A stretch of 41,275 nucleotides of DNA from CAZBGQ01 sp964491515 (GCA_964491515.1 CAZBGQ010000013.1:1-41275); one strand, 5' to 3'; shown: positions 6,679 through 14,325, counted from the stretch's first letter. Notes: generated from the sequence alone by a model not told the origin. Numbers and translations are program-made.

Positions 6679-8405
6679 AGTTCAAAGTTAAGAATCTCTT
6701 CCTTATAGAAAGTACGACCATTGTACCGAAGGAATTTTTTGTGAAATTGTAGCCCCGTTTTATTGGTGATTAAATCGCCGAGTTGTCCGAAAATGTTTCC
6801 TTCAATCAGGCATACTTTGTCGTTGTCCTTGAAAAACTGTTTCACCCGTTCCGTTTTTATCGGAAAAACATAATCAAAATGAAGGTAGTTGATGCGACGA
6901 CCCTGGCGTTCTGCATCACGAATCACATCTCTCATGACATTCTTGGTTCCACCCCATCCTACGTATGAAACTTCCGCGCCGGACTCCACGCCAAACACGG
7001 TGGGTTCGGGGAGCGCGGCCTCAAGGGTGTCTCCTTTACGGGTACGTTTATCGATCATAGCTTTCGTTTTGTCTGCATCTTCAGTGAGTATCCCGTTTTC
7101 TAGATGCTCATCACTGTTTGCATAGTAGTGGGCAGTCGAAGCTCCAGGAATCCATCGTTTAGAAATCCCATCATCGGTGATTTTGAATCGATCGGTTGAA
7201 AGCAGTTTAGTTAATTCCTCTGGCTCAGTTACCAGTCCGCGTTCAATCGGGATTTTCCCATGTTCGAATGGAGCGACAAGATACTTGGCTTCGGCAATCA
7301 ATTTTTCAGTCAAAACAATCACCGGGATTTGAAATGTCTCCGCGTAGTTAAAAGCGTGTTGAATTAGTTCATAGCAAGATTCGGCATCACTGCAAGCAAT
7401 CACCAGTCGCGGGAATTCACCATGCGATGAATAGATCACCATATTGAGGTCTGCCTGACAGGTCCAGGTCGGAATGCCGGTTGCTGGTCCAGGTCGCTGG
7501 GCAATGACCGCTACGAAAGGAATTTCTGTGATGGCAGCAAGCGAAACCGTTTCTGTCATCAAATCATAGCCACCTCCGGACGTTGCCGTAAACGAGCGCA
7601 CGCCCATGTGCATGGATCCAATCACCATCTGGGCTGCCGTGATTTCATCTTCAGCTTGCTTGACCACCACTCCAGCGTCATTGGCCATGTTGGCCATGTG
7701 AGTCAGTATAGAACTGGCCGGGCTCATGGGGTAGGCGTAAAAGTTTCGAACTCCACACTGAACCGCACCTAACGCCAAAGCATGATTCCCATCCACTAGA
7801 ATCGATTCCGGTGCTTCTGCGGGACGTTCAGACTCAAAGGTTGGAAGTTCAATGTCCGTACTTAACTCATATCCAGCGTTAATACATTTCAAATCAATTT
7901 CTAGCCATTTGGGTTTACTGGCAAACTGTTCAGTCACAGGCCCTTCGATACTTTCTAATTCAAATCCAAGTACTTTCCACACAAACCCAAGTAGTACCAT
8001 GTTGGCCACCAGATCAGTGTGCGCTAATTCCAATGCTAATGCTCGCGCCGGCACGTAGACCATTTTTAGGTTTTTCTCTTCAGCTAGCTTGGATAGATGT
8101 GAAACTCGGTCGAGGCGATCGAATGAATGAATAACCACTCCGCCTTCTTTGGTATCTTTTAAATAGTTCACCAATCCTGGACTGTCCACGGCAACCAAAA
8201 TATCAATCACATTAGAAAGTGAATACATCGGCTCAGATCCAAAGTCGATTTGAAACATGGAATGACCTCCTTTAATAACAGAAGGATATTCACGATCCGC
8301 ATGAAGGTAGAAGCCAAGGGATTTAACCGCTTTACTTACGATTTCTTGAAGAGAGAGCAGTCCGCTCCCACTTTCTCCGCAAAATTTAATGGTCGTTCGA
8401 GTCAT
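6675..8405 (-). CDS. korA: 2-oxoacid:acceptor oxidoreductase, fused gamma-alpha subunit
   Basis: The 576-residue protein joins an N-terminal gamma domain (about 1-190: 'GSGLLSLQEIVSKAV', 'GGHSMFQIDFG', 'DILVAVD') to an alpha domain (about 205-576: 'GNHALALGAVQCGVRNFYAYPMSPAS', 'QAEDEITAAQMVIG', 'ATSGGGYDLMTE', 'VAVIAQRPGPATGIPT'). This gamma-alpha fusion is the common form in two-gene KOR systems. The alpha domain forms the TPP site with KorB, and the gamma domain helps bind CoA. It starts 8 bases after the flavodoxin gene and overlaps korB by four bases. The usual 'YPITPS' is 'YPMSPAS' here, a minor variation. There is no ferredoxin-like domain or separate delta subunit, in keeping with the co-encoded flavodoxin as electron carrier. 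Confidence 0.9.
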   Translation of the reverse strand: MTRTTIKFCGESGSGLLSLQEIVSKAVKSLGFYLHADREYPSVIKGGHSMFQIDFGSEPMYSLSNVIDILVAVDSPGLVNYLKDTKEGGVVIHSFDRLDRVSHLSKLAEEKNLKMVYVPARALALELAHTDLVANMVLLGFVWKVLGFELESIEGPVTEQFASKPKWLEIDLKCINAGYELSTDIELPTFESERPAEAPESILVDGNHALALGAVQCGVRNFYAYPMSPASSILTHMANMANDAGVVVKQAEDEITAAQMVIGSMHMGVRSFTATSGGGYDLMTETVSLAAITEIPFVAVIAQRPGPATGIPTWTCQADLNMVIYSSHGEFPRLVIACSDAESCYELIQHAFNYAETFQIPVIVLTEKLIAEAKYLVAPFEHGKIPIERGLVTEPEELTKLLSTDRFKITDDGISKRWIPGASTAHYYANSDEHLENGILTEDADKTKAMIDKRTRKGDTLEAALPEPTVFGVESGAEVSYVGWGGTKNVMRDVIRDAERQGRRINYLHFDYVFPIKTERVKQFFKDNDKVCLIEGNIFGQLGDLITNKTGLQFHKKFLRYNGRTFYKEEILNFEL

Positions 8406-8413
8406 GGTTTAAG

Positions 8414-8863
8414 TTAAAGCGCTGCAGCCAATTGTTCAGCCCAACGAGTAATGGATCCTCCAAGCTGGGGAACCGGGGACTTATTGATATGAAGGGACGG
8501 AGCTATAATCTCTCCTCCAAATTCTTGAATAACTTCTTCGAGAATGACAGCTGATTCAGCCATATAATAAGGGAAGTACTTAGCATCACCGAGGCCAATC
8601 GAAGTACATTTTTTACCCGCAAGTGAGGCGTGGCCTCGCGCCTTATTAACAAAACTCAGCATATGAGGTTCAAGCAATCCTTCCCCATAGGTTGGACTTG
8701 CCAAGATCACCACCGGAAATGCTTCGAAATCACTACCAGTGGCGCATTCTGCACGTTTCAGGGTCACTTCGTGGCCTTGTGTGGTTAATACTTCCGCCAC
8801 TTTTTCAGAAGCGATTTCGGTATTGCCACCGCAGGATGCAAATATAAGAAGAATAGACGCCAT
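8414..8863 (-). CDS. Flavodoxin
   Basis: The 149-residue protein has a short-chain flavodoxin fold: the FMN phosphate loop 'FASCGGNTEIASEKVAEVL' (a variant of T-x-T-G-N-T), 'VILASPTYGEGLLEP' for the first isoalloxazine loop, and 'CTSIGLGDAKYFPYYMAES' for the second. Flavodoxins replace ferredoxin as soluble low-potential carriers, often under iron limitation. Being the first gene of the operon, 8 bases ahead of korA, it is most likely the electron acceptor of the oxoacid oxidoreductase. The phosphate loop has Cys and Gly in place of the usual Thr residues, which may tune FMN binding. Confidence 0.88.
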   Translation of the reverse strand: MASILLIFASCGGNTEIASEKVAEVLTTQGHEVTLKRAECATGSDFEAFPVVILASPTYGEGLLEPHMLSFVNKARGHASLAGKKCTSIGLGDAKYFPYYMAESAVILEEVIQEFGGEIIAPSLHINKSPVPQLGGSITRWAEQLAAAL

Positions 8864-8950
8864 AGTGCCGATAGAATAATAGAAAAAGAGTCAAAAAGGA
8901 AGGTAAGGGGCAGGTTCTCCTATGACATTTGGGAATTTGCAACAAATGAA

Positions 8951-9051
8951 CCTGGGAAAGTTGTCCCAGGACAAGTCTCTTATCTGTAAAAAACAGGATT
9001 TCCCAAGGAGTGATAGGCGAACTTTTTTGTCACGCCTGCCCCGTTTGCGGG
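8951..9051. repeat. Dispersed palindromic repeat, copy B (composite)
   Basis: CCTGGGA (8951-8957) and TCCCAGG (8964-8970) form one perfect hairpin. The overlapping TTGTCC-ca-GGACAA (8961-8974) followed by 'gtctcttatCTGtaaa' is the second copy of the element seen at 3713 and 40943. At 9034-9051 lies the identical 18-base string found inside copy A, containing CCCCG-ttt-GCGGG-type self-complementarity. That string ends directly beside the stop codon (9052-9054) of the SLH gene. The gap between the SLH and flavodoxin genes is otherwise empty. Confidence 0.6.
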
Positions 9052-10083
9052 TTAATCCCGTAAAACTCTTTCCGCTGTTATCCACCACTGATCAACTTGT
9101 TTACCATTAAGCCAGACATCTTCTGAGAGAGTTAGTTGACCGATGGCAGTATAACTCTGCCCAGATTGAATCATAGAATTTGTACAGTCGCTTGTTTCAT
9201 AGTCAACATATTCACCACTTTCATCATGAACCATAAGTTCGGTGGCGGAACAGGTATAGTCTTTTAGATAAGCAGTTTGATTACCATTGTTTAAAAGCAT
9301 AGTTACTATTCCTTGATTACACCGTGTTGTGGTTCCCAAAGTGCCAAATCCGCACGCCATTTCTGTTCCACCAAAAAGGCCAAAGCCTAAAATTCCCGTA
9401 AATGAACTGGGCGTAGTTAATGGAGAGACCGTATCGGAATGCAAAGCATCAGGGGTAAAAAAGGCATTATGGGCTCGATTAATAATCACTGCCGCCTCGG
9501 CACGTGTGAGTTTATTGTTGAGCTTAAAGGGGTATCCGGTCTCTTCGTAGCCTCTGAAAATTTCATAAAATCCAGCTGTTACAACATAAGGCCAATACGC
9601 CGAATCTGAATTAACATCCTGGAATTTTCCTCCATCACTGACCTCAATATACTGATTAGGGTTTGTTATTCGCATAAGAATAACCGCCGCATCTCCTCGA
9701 GTGATTTCCTGATTAGGATAGTGAGCATCAATGAACTGAGAGGTCACCGGAGTTTTCACCAAATCCATCACACAGGCGGTATACATATAATTATAGAACC
9801 ATGCCTGCTCGTCCATGTTCCCGTAGGAACAACCTTCTTGAATATCATTTTCATCAATTCCTGCAGTTTTGAGGACCATTTTAACGAATTCCGCCTTGGT
9901 GACGTTGTCATTGGGAGCAAAAACACCGCGTGATTTCCCCACAATAACATCACGTTGTTCGAGAGCGATCACATCAGCAAACGCCCAATGGCCATGAGGG
10001 ACATCTCCAAAGGAGGCCTGTGCCACGGGAGCAAAGGCGAGGAGTAATAAACACGATGATAAGAGTAATTTGAATTTGGACAT
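9052..10083 (-). CDS. Exported protein with three SLH domains
   Basis: The 343-residue protein begins with a clear Sec signal peptide ending 'AQASFGDV'. Three S-layer homology domains follow: about 24-85 ('FGDVPHGHWAFADVIALEQRDVIVG' with 'TKAEFVKMVLK'), about 86-150 ('TRGDAAVILMRI') and about 155-215 ('FQDVNSDSAYWPYVVTAGFYEI' with 'TRAEAAVIINRA'). The remaining 120 residues form a separate Cys-containing domain of unknown type. SLH triplets bind pyruvylated or otherwise decorated secondary cell-wall polymers in Gram-positive-like envelopes, so the protein should be non-covalently fixed to the cell surface. A promoter-like TATAGT lies about 35 bases upstream of the ATG on the minus strand. The gene ends flush against a dispersed repeat. 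Confidence 0.9.
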   Translation of the reverse strand: MSKFKLLLSSCLLLLAFAPVAQASFGDVPHGHWAFADVIALEQRDVIVGKSRGVFAPNDNVTKAEFVKMVLKTAGIDENDIQEGCSYGNMDEQAWFYNYMYTACVMDLVKTPVTSQFIDAHYPNQEITRGDAAVILMRITNPNQYIEVSDGGKFQDVNSDSAYWPYVVTAGFYEIFRGYEETGYPFKLNNKLTRAEAAVIINRAHNAFFTPDALHSDTVSPLTTPSSFTGILGFGLFGGTEMACGFGTLGTTTRCNQGIVTMLLNNGNQTAYLKDYTCSATELMVHDESGEYVDYETSDCTNSMIQSGQSYTAIGQLTLSEDVWLNGKQVDQWWITAERVLRD

Positions 10084-10151
10084 ATGAAAAAAATTAAACC
10101 TTAATGGATAAGGAAACTATAACAGATTTCATGGAAGAATCTTACACCACA

Positions 10152-10763
10152 TCACTCCGCCACTACGATTTTTTCATGTTGAATCCAACGGATTACTTCA
10201 GGGTACCAGCGCTTTTCTAGTGATTGGACCTTCCGTTTGAGATCATTGGCATCATCCTCAGGCACTACTTCAATCTCTGCCTGATGAATGATGTGGCCGG
10301 TGTCACACCCTTCGTCTACAAAATGAATGGTCATTCCCGTAACCTTGTCACCAGCTTCGAGTACTGCTTCGTGTACATTGGCGCCATGAAAGCCTTTACC
10401 TCCATATTTAGGGAGCAATGAGGGGTGAACATTAATGATTCGATTTTTATAGTGTTGTACAAATTCAGAACTTAAAATCCGCATGAATCCCACTAAACAG
10501 ATTAGATCCACTTCTTTTTCATCTAGAAGGGACATTACTTCTCGGTCAAATTCTACTCGTTTCTTCCCCGATGGATTCACCCAAGCGGTTTCAAAGCCAG
10601 ATTCCTTGGCTCGTTCGAGTGCGTAGCAGTTTTTCTGATCACTCACGACTATAGACAATTCAACACCAGGCAGTTTCCGGCCTCTCATTTCATCCATAAT
10701 GGCCTGTAAATCAGTGCCTCGTGTAGAGGCGAGTACGGCGATGCGAAATTTCTTCTTTGGCAT
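10152..10763 (-). CDS. purN: Phosphoribosylglycinamide formyltransferase
   Basis: The 203-residue protein is a folate-dependent GAR transformylase, the third step of purine synthesis (10-formyl-THF plus GAR to FGAR). The catalytic Asn-His pair is N111 and H113 in 'IINVHPSLLPKYGGKGFHG', and the catalytic Asp is D154 in 'DEGCDTGHII'. The phosphate-binding N-terminus reads 'LASTRGTDLQAI', where the usual residue after Gly-Ser/Thr is Asn. The length is normal. It is monocistronic with its own promoter placed so close that the mRNA is probably leaderless. No other purine gene is in the window. Confidence 0.92.
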   Translation of the reverse strand: MPKKKFRIAVLASTRGTDLQAIMDEMRGRKLPGVELSIVVSDQKNCYALERAKESGFETAWVNPSGKKRVEFDREVMSLLDEKEVDLICLVGFMRILSSEFVQHYKNRIINVHPSLLPKYGGKGFHGANVHEAVLEAGDKVTGMTIHFVDEGCDTGHIIHQAEIEVVPEDDANDLKRKVQSLEKRWYPEVIRWIQHEKIVVAE

Positions 10764-10769
10764 GTGGGC

Positions 10770-10778
10770 ATTATAACA
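10770..10778 (-). promoter_or_regulatory. purN promoter with extended -10 six bases before ATG
   Basis: On the minus strand TG-T-TATAAT is followed by gcccac and then the purN ATG (10763). With normal spacing the transcript starts at or within a base or two of the A of ATG, leaving no room for a ribosome binding site. Confidence 0.7.
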
Positions 10779-10911
10779 TATCGAATTTTACAGATTGGGG
10801 CCTTAAATTAAAGAGCATGTATAGATTCACGCAATCGCATTAATTTGACGGAACGAGAACTCGCAGATACAATACGATGATACGCAAAAACAGAAACAAA
10901 AAAGTTTGAAT

Positions 10912-10938
10912 AAAAACAAAAAGCCCCGTATGCGGGGC
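10912..10938 (-). terminator. Intrinsic terminator of the minus-strand RNA
   Basis: A perfect hairpin GCCCCG-ta/ca-CGGGGC type (10923-10938) is followed on the minus strand by TTTTTGTTTTT. The plus strand has A-rich DNA after it, so it acts only for minus-strand transcripts coming from the enolase side. Confidence 0.8.
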
Positions 10939-11389
10939 AAAAACAAAAAAAGTCGTATCAAAACTTAGTCCTCCTTAAACGCAGAGACATAAGTATTGAC
11001 CCTTAAAAAGTCATTCCCGCCCCTCCCACATAGGGCAACCTCGGTTCCTTCCGACCACATAAACTGTTGGTAACAGGAAGACGCAACCGTAATCGCTCTC
11101 CGGGAGTAAGGCTAACCTCTCTCTATAAAGCAGAGGTGACTAGCAGATAGTCGAAGGAAGTGCCCCACCATTCCCGCTTCCCTCAAATAACTGTCTGCTA
11201 ATCATTCCTGCTTTGTGATGGATCCTCCCTTGACCCGGAGACTCCGATCTTGTATTCAATTGTCCGCCATTTCTGTTAGCAGACCCGTAAGGTGTTCAGC
11301 TCAGAGTGGAACTACGGGCGGCTATGGTCAGGCCCCATTACTGAACCAAAACAAGGCACGATAAAAACGAAGGATAGGATCACCTTCAT
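10939..11389 (-). ncRNA. Structured non-coding RNA, class not identified
   Basis: About 450 bases between the enolase terminator-like repeat and the terminator at 10912-10938 lack a plausible gene but are dense in complementary pairs when read on the minus strand. GGTTCAG pairs with CTGAACacc that sits in the loop of a CCCGTA/TACGGG hairpin, which makes a pseudoknot. CCGCC/GGCGG encloses that hairpin. AGCAGACAG/CTATCTGCT encloses AGGGAAG/CTTCCTT. CCTCT/AGAGG, CTGTT-acc-AACAG and CTTCC/GGAAG follow. The length and complexity suit a housekeeping RNA such as RNase P RNA. However, I could not find the RNase P GAAAGTC core, a tmRNA tRNA-like end or tag frame, or the SRP apical loop. It may be a divergent known RNA or a new class. 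Confidence 0.55.
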
Positions 11390-11473
11390 AAAAACCACTC
11401 TCACGGAGCCTCTGAGCGATTTAAAACAAAAACAAACAATTGCTGATAGAAAGACCGTCCCAGAGTGGTTTTT
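11390..11473 (-). terminator. Long-loop inverted repeat after enolase, possible terminator
   Basis: AAAAACCACTCT (11390-11401) and AGAGTGGTTTTT (11462-11473) are perfect 12-base complements separated by 60 bases, starting 2 bases after the enolase stop. On the minus strand the stem ends in TTTTT, so it may stop enolase transcription. The unusually long loop, with runs of 'aaaacaaa', could also hold the promoter of the downstream RNA. Confidence 0.4.
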
Positions 11474-11475
11474 GC

Positions 11476-12753
11476 TTATAGGTTGAAAGCCTCTCTCCCA
11501 GGGTATACCGCTTCGTCACCTAACGCTTCTTCTATGCGAAGGAGTTGATTGTATTTGGCGACACGATCGGTGCGGCACAATGATCCGGTTTTGATTTGTC
11601 CGGTTTCCATTGCTACAACAAGATCCGAGATCGTGGTGTCTTCTGTCTCGCCGGAGCGATGTGACACCACTGCTGTCCATCCTGCCTCATGAGCCATTTG
11701 AATGGCACTAATGGTTTCAGTGAGGGTTCCGATTTGATTGAGTTTGATGAGAATAGAATTTGCCACGTTTTGATTGATGCCGTCTTTGAGGCGTTTAACG
11801 TTGGTGACAAGAAGATCGTCTCCTACAATTTGGACTCGATCGCCCAATCGCTCATTCATCGCTTTCCATCCATCCCAGTCGTTTTCATCATGTCCATCTT
11901 CAATGGAGATAAGAGGGAATTGTTCTACCAAGCCAGCATAGTAATCTACCATCTCTGCTCCAGACAGCACTTTGGGCTCTCCGTTGATTTTGATGTGATA
12001 GCCATCATCAAAGTGGAATTCGGAGGCCGCCGCATCGATCGCAAGAAGAACATCGTCTCCCGCAGTGTAACCAGCGGCAGCAATGGCTTTGAGAATGTAC
12101 TCAAAGGCAGCTTCATTATGAGGTAGGTTTGGTGCAAAGCCTCCTTCATCTCCTACCGCAGTGGAAAGTCCAGCTTCTTTAAGGATCTTTTTAAGGTGAT
12201 GAAAAATTTCGGAGCCCATGCGCAATGCTTCTTTAAATGACGGAGCACCGACAGGCATGACCATGAATTCTTGGATGTCCAATCCGCTGTCCGCATGTTT
12301 TCCACCGTTCATGATGTTCATCATGGGGACTGGTAATCTTTTTGCATCAGGATTTAAAGAACGGAATAGAGGAACTCCTTTTTCAGCAGCTGCAGCATAG
12401 GCACTTGCTAATGAGACGCCCAAAATTGCATTGGCACCCAGTCGTCCTTTGTTGTGAGTTCCATCTAAATCAATCATCGCTTGGTCCAAGGCCGCTTGAT
12501 CTAGAGTGTCCATGCCTGTGACCGTTTTTGCCAATTCTCCATTAACGTTATCGACCGCTTTGGTGACGCCCTTTCCTAGGTAACGAGCTTTGTCTCCATC
12601 TCGAAGTTCTACGGCTTCGTGTTCTCCTGTCGAGGCCCCACTAGGAACAATCGCACGTCCATGAAAATCACCTGCCCAGAGTTCTACTTCTACCGTCGGA
12701 TTTCCACGTGAGTCGAGTACTTCACGAGCGAAAAGTTTTGAAATGGTGGCCAT
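11476..12753 (-). CDS. eno: Enolase
   Basis: The 425-residue protein is a normal-length phosphopyruvate hydratase of lower glycolysis (2-phosphoglycerate to phosphoenolpyruvate). Recognisable parts are the N-terminal 'REVLDSRGNPTVEVE', the mobile loop 'VPSGASTGEHEAVELRD', 'DGTHNKGRLGANAILGVSLA', 'VGDEGGFAPNL' with the acid-base Glu, the Mg ligands in 'IDAAASEF', 'SIEDGHDENDWDGW' and 'VGDDLLVTN', the catalytic Lys in 'ILIKLNQIGTLTET', and the signature 'VVSHRSGETEDTTISDL'. The 5' side shows CCCT-rich DNA ('aaccctcatccctc' before ATG) and no Shine-Dalgarno sequence. It is divergent from the MBL-fold gene with 58 bases between the starts, where a TATAAT for this gene sits at 12784-12789. Confidence 0.97.
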   Translation of the reverse strand: MATISKLFAREVLDSRGNPTVEVELWAGDFHGRAIVPSGASTGEHEAVELRDGDKARYLGKGVTKAVDNVNGELAKTVTGMDTLDQAALDQAMIDLDGTHNKGRLGANAILGVSLASAYAAAAEKGVPLFRSLNPDAKRLPVPMMNIMNGGKHADSGLDIQEFMVMPVGAPSFKEALRMGSEIFHHLKKILKEAGLSTAVGDEGGFAPNLPHNEAAFEYILKAIAAAGYTAGDDVLLAIDAAASEFHFDDGYHIKINGEPKVLSGAEMVDYYAGLVEQFPLISIEDGHDENDWDGWKAMNERLGDRVQIVGDDLLVTNVKRLKDGINQNVANSILIKLNQIGTLTETISAIQMAHEAGWTAVVSHRSGETEDTTISDLVVAMETGQIKTGSLCRTDRVAKYNQLLRIEEALGDEAVYPGREAFNL

Positions 12754-12773
12754 GAGGGATGAGGGTTAAAGGG

Positions 12774-12802
12774 TTGCGTCACGATTATAACACGGCTACA
12801 AT
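12774..12802 (+). promoter_or_regulatory. Promoter of the MBL-fold gene, overlapping the enolase promoter
   Basis: TTGCGT-like -35 and TACAAT (12797-12802) are separated by about 17 bases, with ATG only 9 bases after the -10, so the leader is at most two or three bases. The complementary strand carries TATAAT (12784-12789) for enolase within the same spacer, so the two divergent promoters overlap and should compete. Confidence 0.5.
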
Positions 12803-12811
12803 ACGTCGCGT

Positions 12812-13465
12812 ATGGAAATTATTTGGCACGGACAATCGTGTTTCACTATCAAAGGAAAGGACGCTACTATCGTCATTGATCCGTATGGAGAGATCGGCCT
12901 AAAATTGCCGAAACTCACGGCGGATATTCTTGCAATCACGCATGATCATGAAAGTCACAACAATGTGGCAGCGGTTGATGGAGACCCTCATGTATTTGAT
13001 TGGCCAGGAGAATATGAGAAGCGAGGAATCCTTATGACAGTTGTTTCTGCGTTTCATTATCCACAGTCTGACGAGGAAGGAGCAACAAGAGGAAGAAACA
13101 ATCTTTTTCATTTTGAAATAGATGGATTTAGAGTCTGTCATTTAGGTGATTTGGGACATAAATTGACCGATGAAATGATTGAAATGCTTGGAGATGTCGA
13201 TATTTTAATGGTTCCTGTAGGTGGAGGAACCACCATTGATCACAAAAAAGCACACGAAGTTGTTGAGCAAATTGATCCACGTGTGGTGATTCCTATGCAT
13301 TATAAGATTAATGGACTTAAGCGTGATGACATGGCAGGTATTGCAGAGTTCCTTAAGGAAGTTGGTTCACACGAAGAATCTCTTGAAAACTACAAGATTA
13401 AAAGTCGTAGCGATCTCCCGGAAGAAACCACCGCATTTGTCACGTTAGAGGCAAATTTAGGCTAG
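12812..13465 (+). CDS. MBL-fold metal-dependent hydrolase
   Basis: The 217-residue protein is a small metallo-beta-lactamase fold enzyme of the lactamase_B_3/UPF0173-like type. It begins 'MEIIWHGQSCFTIKGKDATIVIDPY', has the metal motif 'ITHDHESHNN', 'CHLGDLGH' for the bridging Asp region, and 'VIPMHYKING' for the last His. In the H-x-H-x-D-H motif the Asp is replaced by Ser (H-D-H-E-S-H), which may mean one metal site is altered. The substrate is unknown; relatives act on phosphodiesters or lactones. The TAG stop lies within CTAG at 13462-13465, which also provides the stop of the convergent gene on the other strand. Transcription starts almost at the ATG. Confidence 0.85.
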   Translation: MEIIWHGQSCFTIKGKDATIVIDPYGEIGLKLPKLTADILAITHDHESHNNVAAVDGDPHVFDWPGEYEKRGILMTVVSAFHYPQSDEEGATRGRNNLFHFEIDGFRVCHLGDLGHKLTDEMIEMLGDVDILMVPVGGGTTIDHKKAHEVVEQIDPRVVIPMHYKINGLKRDDMAGIAEFLKEVGSHEESLENYKIKSRSDLPEETTAFVTLEANLG

Positions 13466-14079
13466 AACTTCCAGCGAGTTCGTTGTTGAATCCATGTCGC
13501 CCATTGAGCGGTTTTTTTATCAGAAGATTTGATAAGTTCTTTGATGAGTGGTCTGAGTGGCTTCAATGTTTTTCCACTGTCATAATATTCTGAAAGTGTA
13601 TAAAAATAATTGAACGCTCCCGTTTGGACGACAGGATCGGATGAGGCCAAGATGGCCTTAGCTTTTTTCGGTTCCTTAGAATCAAATAAATAGTAATACG
13701 CCAGTGATTTTGCCGCATGTTCTCTGAGTTTTTTGCTGCGAGCCGTTAGCTCTTTCTCGAACATACTAATACGACGTTCATAATCTGATTTGGAGAAATA
13801 TTCCTTAGCTTCTGTGGGAGAGATCCGAATCAATATTTGTTCCTCCTCACTCCCTTCCACTAAATATTCATGTTGTTCTCTATAAGAGTAAAACGTTCCA
13901 CATTCGGGACAGCTCTTAAATCCTTTTGATTTGCTGACATCTTTTAGCTCGGAAATTGTTCCCTTTAAAAAGACGTCATCATCCGGCCAGCCGTATTTTT
14001 GAAAGCCATATTCTTCTTCGCCGAGATGCTTACATATTCGACACTTGGAAATGGGGATGTATGTTTTGAGGGGAGACAT
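13462..14079 (-). CDS. Zinc-ribbon protein of unknown function
   Basis: I choose the ATG at 14077-14079, giving about 205 residues beginning 'MSPLKTYIPISKCRICKHLG'. The upstream extension of this frame lies in a dispersed 89-base repeat and is unlikely to be coding. Two CxxC pairs, in 'CRICKHLG' and 'KSCPECGTFYSY', should bind one zinc ion with about 35 residues between them. The rest is helical and charged ('RRISMFEKELTARSKKLREHAAKSL', 'KPLRPLIKELIKSSDKKTAQWA') and resembles HEAT-like helical repeats. It could be a nucleic-acid- or protein-binding scaffold. It is convergent with the MBL-fold gene and shares four bases with it. Confidence 0.65.
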   Translation of the reverse strand: MSPLKTYIPISKCRICKHLGEEEYGFQKYGWPDDDVFLKGTISELKDVSKSKGFKSCPECGTFYSYREQHEYLVEGSEEEQILIRISPTEAKEYFSKSDYERRISMFEKELTARSKKLREHAAKSLAYYYLFDSKEPKKAKAILASSDPVVQTGAFNYFYTLSEYYDSGKTLKPLRPLIKELIKSSDKKTAQWATWIQQRTRWKF

Positions 14080-14125
14080 AGTAATATCATTATGAGCGGG
14101 TTTTTTGCGCCGTGCAATAGGTCCC

Positions 14126-14214
14126 CTCCTACTTTTGCACAGTGCAATAGGTTTGACATGACCCCCATTAGCAAACCTGGGAATGTGGTATACAAAAATC
14201 ATTACTGCACACTA
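14126..14214. repeat. 89-base dispersed repeat, copy 1
   Basis: This sequence is about 80 percent identical to 22088-22175, judged by eye. Both copies start CTCCTA, contain the palindrome TTGCAC-a-GTGCAA, then TTTGACATG, then GGTAT near the middle, and end in an identical stretch finishing CATTACTGCACACTA. Copy 1 lies between the zinc-ribbon gene (minus) and the lipoprotein at 14326. The outer ends are weakly inverted (TGCACAGTGCAAT against AGTGTGCAGTAATG), as in a small non-autonomous mobile element. Confidence 0.65.
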
Positions 14215-14325
14215 GAAAAAAGAGATACTACTTTTCGTGTCAATTCTTGAATGGGTCAGATTTTATTCATCTTTTGTTTATGTTTTTGAAATCTTTGCGT
14301 AATCCGAAACTGATACGGTCGAGTC

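Noticed and set aside
11270..11340. 5S rRNA-like stretch (TTCAGCTCAGAGTGGAAC on the plus strand)
   Set aside because: It resembles the 5S loop, but the terminal helix and remaining conserved bases are missing and the stretch is explained by the minus-strand pseudoknot.
10939..11389. RNase P RNA, tmRNA, SRP RNA or a group I intron
   Set aside because: Short look-alikes exist (GGTAACAG and GGAGTAAGGC on plus; GACTAGCAGATAGTC), but their order and spacing do not fit the known RNAs, so I left the RNA unassigned.
14080..14202. N-terminal extension of the zinc-ribbon protein from 14202
   Set aside because: It lies in the 89-base repeat, and the ATG at 14079 begins the conserved-looking part.
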